This document shows positions 59,317 to 64,000 of a DNA stretch of 64,000 nt, in pieces. How positions within the stretch are numbered: the stretch's first letter is position 1; each line of letters starts with the position of its first letter. The position numbers and the translations under genes were made by a program. The stretch comes from Isoetes taiwanensis (taxonomy: Eukaryota > Streptophyta > Lycopodiopsida > Isoetales > Isoetaceae), in the NCBI GenBank assembly GCA_021234155.1, contig JAJEKV010000004.1, positions 10,296,109-10,360,108 of the forward strand. Direction: 5' to 3'. The notes under the pieces are model-generated. The model had not been told where the DNA came from. It saw only the letters and a list, made by a program, of their open reading frames with translations, and did not search any database.

Positions 59317-59760
59317 GATCGTCCAGCACTCAGGTTTCTCACCAGATTATGACACTGAATCTGCTCAGCTTGCATCTGGAAGTCCAAATGTTCATAACAG
59401 AACCCTTTTGCTTGATGACTGGTTTGGCGCTGGAATAGTACATACCAAATTGTGGATAGCAGATAGACGTCATGTAAGCTACTAGAAATGTTCTTTTTCA
59501 TGCCCTTTTAATAAGATCATAAGCCAAAAATGTGGTTTCTCTGGTTGATGTTCTAAAATTACAATAAAAGGAGCTTGGCATGTACATTGCCAAGCAAATC
59601 GCTCGAATTCAGCATCGCGTGCTGAAATTTATTTCCATAACCTATGGACCTTAACATCTTTAAATGCAAGCGTGTTCACTAAGACTGTGTTTGATAAGCA
59701 AAGGACAAGTCGGGCCGCAAATTGCCATCTTTGTCGCGCGCATTCTCGGTTCAAAAGCTT
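59317..59760 (+). pseudogene. Phospholipase D-like gene fragment with HKD half-motif
   Basis: An exon at 59317-59473 (acceptor 'ctaacag', donor 'cat|gtaagc') reads 'GFSPDYDTESAQLASGSPNV' and then 'GAGIVHTKLWIADRRHV'. HTKLWIAD fits the HxKxxxxD phosphatidyltransferase signature of PLD3-type proteins. A second block at about 59570-59700 reads 'KELGMYIA', and after a frameshift 'IYFHNLWTLTSLNASVFTKT', which is the segment expected further downstream in the same family. The sequence between them that should encode the 'GSxN' half of the active site is missing, and the second block is frameshifted. It is therefore a broken, internally deleted fragment. The family call rests on remembered similarity and is moderately sure. 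Confidence 0.6.
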
Positions 59761-59919
59761 GCAAGTATGTCCATGAAAATGTGCCTACAGACACTGTAAG
59801 ACAATTTGTTACATTATGAAGACACTTAGTTATTGGATTTTCATATTACATGTCTCCACTTAGTTATTGGATTTCCACGAACAAGATTGCAGATCACCTG
59901 AGAGCTTGGTAGTGTTAAG

Positions 59920-60229
59920 ATGCGCTGCATCGTCTTGCATTCAAGATTGGATAACGAGGCTGGTTTGAGTGTAAATGTAGTTACATCTATGCCCAAAGAT
60001 GGTACTGTTACAATTGAAGTACCTACTCCAAAATCATATTTGGCTAGAAGTAACTTGGATAAGCATCCCGGAGAGCATTGGGTCCATGCCAGATTTTGAT
60101 ATGGAGAGCTCTGTTGCGAAGGTTGAGACTGACTTGGAAGATGAGCTTGAATATCAACTTGAGGAGGAACTTCGAAAAGAGATTTTAGTCCTCGGTCCGA
60201 GGAGGCTTGCGTGTTTGCAGTGTACGTAA
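59920..60229 (+). other. Unrecognised coding-like stretch
   Basis: A 59-codon frame from 59920 to 60099 (begins MRCIVLHSRLDNEAGL) reads cleanly through moderately hydrophilic sequence. A second frame ending at 60229 then gives an acidic coiled-coil-like segment ('DLEDELEYQLEEELRKE'). They could be two pieces of one frameshifted gene. I do not recognise either. Confidence 0.3.
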
Positions 60230-61715
60230 AGCAAGCAAGCAAATGAAAGAACTAAAAGAAAACCACTCCTCTCTCGCTCACGTGGGCCCTTAGGTTAACG
60301 AACAATTTACCCGAGAATAAGCCGCATGCAATGAAGAAAAGGTCTAAAAGTAAAGCGGTTTACGCCAAATTTCTGCAAACATCCCGTTCTCGGTGGGGCC
60401 TCTAGAAAAGACTCATAGAAAAGAAAGTTCCATGCGAAAATTGACAAGAAAATGTGAGAAGTCAAAGCCTATGGTGGCGAGATTTGGAGGAAACAGACCA
60501 AAAATGAACAAGGGACCAAAATTTGAAGCAACATAGTCCGTCCTTTATCGAATCGGAAGAGGAATGTTAAGCCCACCCAAGATTGCTTTGAAAGATACAA
60601 TTGGGCAAAGAATCTTAGGTCGAAAGCACTTCTCTATCTGCAAAGACATTATCTAGTAAAGTTTCGCCCTAAGGGAAGACACATATAATGGTAGCAATGT
60701 AATTGATAGACTAGGATAAAATAGATCGTTACGGTCAAAGTAAAAACAAAAACAGACCAACAAAAAATCCCACAAGGGATTAGAAGCAGGTCCAATCAAG
60801 ATATGCACCGATTTTCGAGAATGTGAGATCTACAGGAATTTGAACTGGACAAAAACGTGGCATCTCTTTCAAACCCGCACGTTTTCAATAGCTGGACGAT
60901 CCAGGCAGCTCCAACCCTAGTGCAGATTGTCAGGTTGAGGTCGAGTTTATGGTTGGTGTCTAGATAATTAAGAAGAAAGGAAAAGAAGAAAAAATAAGAA
61001 TCACCTGATGAGAGAATGAATAGGCAAGAGCAAGAGAATAAATCCGTAGCTGTATTTCATAGCCGCTTCTTGCTTCCTCTAAAGCCGTCGCCGTCGCCAC
61101 CGAGCTCTAGCTCCGGAATAAAAACCGAGGTTAAAGTGACCTCGGAAGGTCACTTTAATTTTTAGCGCAACAGCCTAACCCCGAGTGGCGCATTATCTCG
61201 AAGCCTAGTCTATCCACGTGTCTAAAAATTTGACATGGACATGCAACGTGCCGTTGGATTTTGATCTAAAGAAATGGAGGGTCGAGAAAAATAAAAAAGT
61301 CGATGCCGGTTGGAAACGTCCCGCCCCATAGTGGTTGCAGTCGTGCTCCGGCCTTCATCAGGGCAGGGAGATATTTGAACCTCCTTTTTTAGGGTCTTTT
61401 CTTTTTCGTTTTTCTCGAGGAGGCGGCCTTGGAAAATTTCTGTTTGGCATTGCCAACATCCCGATTCTAGGATGGCTTTCATGGACATCCAGACATATCT
61501 TGCAATTTTTGAAGCTTTGAAGATATCCGGCAATCAGGTAGTTGTTTTCATTTGACATAAAGCTATTTTATTGTAATTTCTTGGTATCGGCTTCTAAACC
61601 TGATCAGCTGATGAGGATGGGCCGCTTTCCAATCTGGCATCGTTTCCTGCGTCCTTTGGCTGCTCATAAGATTACTTTACATCTATAAGATTACTGAATT
61701 TTTTTTATAATCAAA
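60230..61715. other. Stretch without a recognised gene, with one strong hairpin
   Basis: No convincing coding exon on either strand; open frames at 61222-61558 overlap on both strands and look incidental. It contains a perfect 12-bp hairpin at 61131-61158. A CCG/CGC-rich stretch near 61080-61110 could be a promoter or 5' UTR, but no gene follows that I can identify. Confidence 0.4.
61131..61158. repeat. Perfect 12-bp inverted repeat with 4-base loop
   Basis: TTAAAGTGACCT, a CGGA loop, then AGGTCACTTTAA. It is followed 16 bp later by CTAA. A stem near a CTRR end is a feature of Helitron 3' termini, but the spacing and lack of other Helitron features leave this unproven. Confidence 0.9.
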
Positions 61716-62017
61716 CATGTTCTCAAACCTGAGTAGTTCGAGCAGGATAATTGGATTGTTGATCAGCTACCATAGTGGTCTTGCCTTTGCCCATTGCCAC
61801 GATTTGTTGCTGGCTTTGTTCGGTATTCTCCATGTTATTTGTGGCCACCATTATGTCTGCCTGAGTATTTTGCAGATTGGGCTGCGCCTCACCACATTGT
61901 GTATTGCCTTCTTGAGTTACGCCTTTCCCAATAGCTAGTGCAACCTCTTTAGCCACAGATGCAATTTTCTTATTACTGCAGCCTGCTCCAAGAGCAGCCT
62001 TATGAAACTGAAATACC

Positions 62018-62271
62018 TTACTCAATTATTGCACTCCATAACGCCACATACCGCTTTACAGAGTTGTTAAATAGTTTAAATGCCTCCACCAAACTCCCAC
62101 ATTTGCAATACATATCTACAAGGGAAGTCTGCACAAAAATGTCCAACTGGAAATTGCATTTTAAGATATACTCATGTATGCACCTTCCTGGCTCTAAGTA
62201 TCCAATGTCCCACATGCTTTCAAGATGTTTGAAAAAACAAGTTCATTTGGATACAGGCCACTGGACTGCAT
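62018..62271 (-). pseudogene. PLS-class pentatricopeptide-repeat (PPR) gene fragment
   Basis: Minus-strand reading from 62271 gives 'MQSSGLYPNELVFSNILKAC', then after one frameshift 'LEPGRCIHEYILKCNF' and 'DIFVQTSLVDMYCKCGSL', followed by 'EAFKLFN' and 'ALWSAII'. This is about two 35-residue PPR repeats of the organellar RNA-binding PLS type. PPR proteins usually carry ten or more repeats, so this is a small remnant. It ends in a stop after 'SAIIE'. No other repeats are recognised on either side. Confidence 0.85.
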
Positions 62272-62612
62272 CTTATCATCTTATCAGCTTTGGGGATCTG
62301 CTTTCATGCAGCTGGGATGCACAGAATTTTACCCTATGACAGGTTTTAAGCAAAAAGTTCTACATTTGTCTGCCTATTTTTGCTAGTTCAAACATTTCTT
62401 AATCACTGTAAGTTAAGAAAGGGATTTTTGGGAGATCTCATTTAGCAGCATTTCTTTAATACAAGTTCCTTCTACTTATTCCATCTTTAAGATAAGGATG
62501 TTATGTATCTACTATTTACATACTGATGTCAATGGTACAGATACAGAGATAACACTTACGTACTGTTGTAGTAGAAAACCAGAGCTAAAAAAGAGATACT
62601 ACGCAAGATAAT

Positions 62613-63130
62613 CTAATGACGAAGGCAAGCTCTTACTTGCAAGGGCATAGCCCTTGGTATAGTCACACCAAATGATTCGCTCATGTTTATATCTTTACAG
62701 ATTGGCCTGCAGGAAGGCTCCAATTGAAACTATGAAAAAGATTAGCCAGAGTTAGCTGGACCATGCAAAGACCCAAATTCCAACCAGGGCACATTCTTGT
62801 AGAAGCACATCTACTTGATCATGGTTTTGATCAGAGTAGATTTTCTGTAAATGCTCTTCAATAACACATTGAAGAAGTGCATTCACTTTCTTATGAGCTC
62901 TCCTCATCCGAGACTGGTGGCCTTGAAGATCAAGCCAACTCAAGAAAGGCAGATAATTCCCAAAGTTGAAAGCACCATCTAGGAATGTAATCTCCTGGGT
63001 TAATTCCTTGAATAGTCTGCTGCAGCTTGGGATTCAAAAACCTTGCCTCCCAATGCTATTTGTGTAAGTACCCTTGCAGTTATGGCCTCAACCGTGGGTT
63101 GGGCTGCTAAGTAGTTTGGAAGTGATTTTT
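62613..63130 (-). pseudogene. Cytochrome P450 fragment with internal deletion (A-type, CYP71-clan-like)
   Basis: Minus-strand reading from about 63110 gives 'VLTQIALGGKVFES', then after a frameshift 'ELTQEITFLDGAFNFGNYLP' and 'LSWLDLQGHQSRMRRAHKKV', continuing to 'DQVDVLLQ' near 62800. The frame then changes directly to 'MCPGWNLGLCMVQLTLANLF', with the haem-ligand Cys. It ends with 'FNWSLPAGQSVKDINMSESF', 'GVTIPRAMPLQV' and a stop at 62613. In a complete plant P450 roughly 200 or more residues lie between these two parts, including the I-helix and the ExxR motif, so a large internal segment is missing. The N-terminal membrane anchor is not found. Non-functional; family confident, subfamily not. 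Confidence 0.85.
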
Positions 63131-64000
63131 GGGAAGGATCTTGTCTGAAAGCCTTGATATTCATGTACTTACTGCGACTATAAGTGTGTTGTGTCTTGTT
63201 TCAGCATCTGAGAAACGTGCTCCAAATTCCAAATTTTCATCAAAATTGTCTTTACTAGGTAGGCAGCCAAATCTCGAAATTGGTAATTCCATCATTTGAA
63301 ATTGGTAATTTTGCCAGCTTTCAAAGTGTGTTTTGTCGACATATTGCTTTATCTTTTGTAACAAGAGGCAAGTTTTGATCTTTACATTAACACGCTTTAT
63401 AATATTCACTTAGAGTAGCATTTGCAACATAGGCCTTGCATGTCTCAGCATTCATTTTCATGTTTGCCCAATTGATTCTCTTTGTAGAGCTATAGATCTT
63501 GTTGCTTGGTAGTCTGGCATGCTCTTACAACTTTCACTTTCTTTTAATTATGTTTTACTATCATTTGTAAGGGTAGAAGCATCTGTGGAGCTTCACTTAT
63601 TGGATATGCTCAAAGTTACAGGTTATAGACTGACCGAGTGAACCAAATTGATGATTATGGCCAACAAGACAGTGGAAAATGCAAAGATATTTATTTGCCA
63701 TGATGAAAAAGAAGCGATCATTGCGTGGTGGGTTAGCTGAGGTAACGACAGTGCACCAATCGTCTAATCAAATTGTTTCTTATTTGCGTTCTTGCGGTAC
63801 TGTAGAGTAGTAGAAAGTTCAGAAAGTTCTTTATTATGTTTGTGCATATTTTACAGGATGCTCAGGCCAACCAAGCTTATAGCAAGTTTAGTTCAAGAAT
63901 ATTTTACTGGATACTCAGGCCAACCAAGATTATAGCACGTTTAGTTCAAGAATGCAGGAATCATTAAGTTGTTGGAATCCTGATAGTTTTGGACCTGATA
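63131..64000. other. Stretch without a recognised gene at the window end
   Basis: No gene recognised; it could hold a decayed 5' part of the P450, but I cannot support it. It contains a 53-bp tandem repeat at 63846-63951. Confidence 0.4.
63846..63951. repeat. 53-bp tandem repeat, two units
   Basis: Units start at 63846 and 63899 and share 'ctcaggccaaccaag' and 'gtttagttcaagaat'. They differ at a handful of bases. Confidence 0.9.

Noticed and set aside
61222-61558. Overlapping frames on both strands
   Set aside because: Mutually overlapping, short and without recognised domains; no splice or start evidence.

Overview
This window looks like nuclear DNA from a land plant, probably a non-flowering one such as a fern, lycophyte or gymnosperm. 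That is inferred from spliced plant-type genes with short GT-AG introns (a SIN3-like gene with about 21 exons and a plant-style EF-hand gene), a Ty1/copia element primed by the initiator-Met tRNA site, a chromodomain Ty3/gypsy relic, a LINE fragment, a Penelope-like reverse transcriptase, and fragments of plant PPR, cytochrome P450, plastid enoyl-ACP reductase and phospholipase D-like genes. No bacterial operons, tRNAs, rRNAs or CRISPR arrays were seen. All comparisons were made by eye.

Layout. (1) 1-2987: a large imperfect inverted repeat (121-1565) plus a third partial unit, with no gene recognised. (2) 2988-24752: copy 1 of a segmental duplication of about 22 kb. In order it carries a SIN3-like co-repressor gene, a repeat-rich spacer, a 3'-truncated copia element, a secretory-pathway EF-hand (CREC-like) gene, and a minus-strand LINE fragment. 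(3) 24753-29676: a single-copy block of about 4.9 kb with an unassigned ORF (ORF1), an intact 650-codon reverse transcriptase resembling endonuclease-deficient Penelope-like elements, and an isolated acidic exon. (4) 29677-52431: copy 2 of the duplication, in the same order and orientation, with an extra insert of about 0.97 kb near its end. (5) 52432-57700: TTCTAGAA-rich, LTR-like DNA and a decayed Ty3/gypsy chromovirus. (6) 58037-63130: a cluster of broken fragments from four unrelated genes (enoyl-ACP reductase, PLD-like, PPR, P450).

The two copies of the duplication are nearly identical for long stretches but carry different small indels. SIN3 copy 2 reads through until three small deletions near its 3' end. 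Copy 1 is intact there but has about a dozen upstream frameshifts. The EF-hand gene is intact only in copy 2. This could be a recent duplication with one decaying copy, or a false duplication in which two error-prone versions of one locus were assembled side by side.

The most unusual item is the intact Penelope-like reverse transcriptase. Its RT core is complete and no GIY-YIG endonuclease domain is visible. It lies exactly between the two copies, and its 5' leader (24422-24752) recurs without the ORFs at the end of copy 2.
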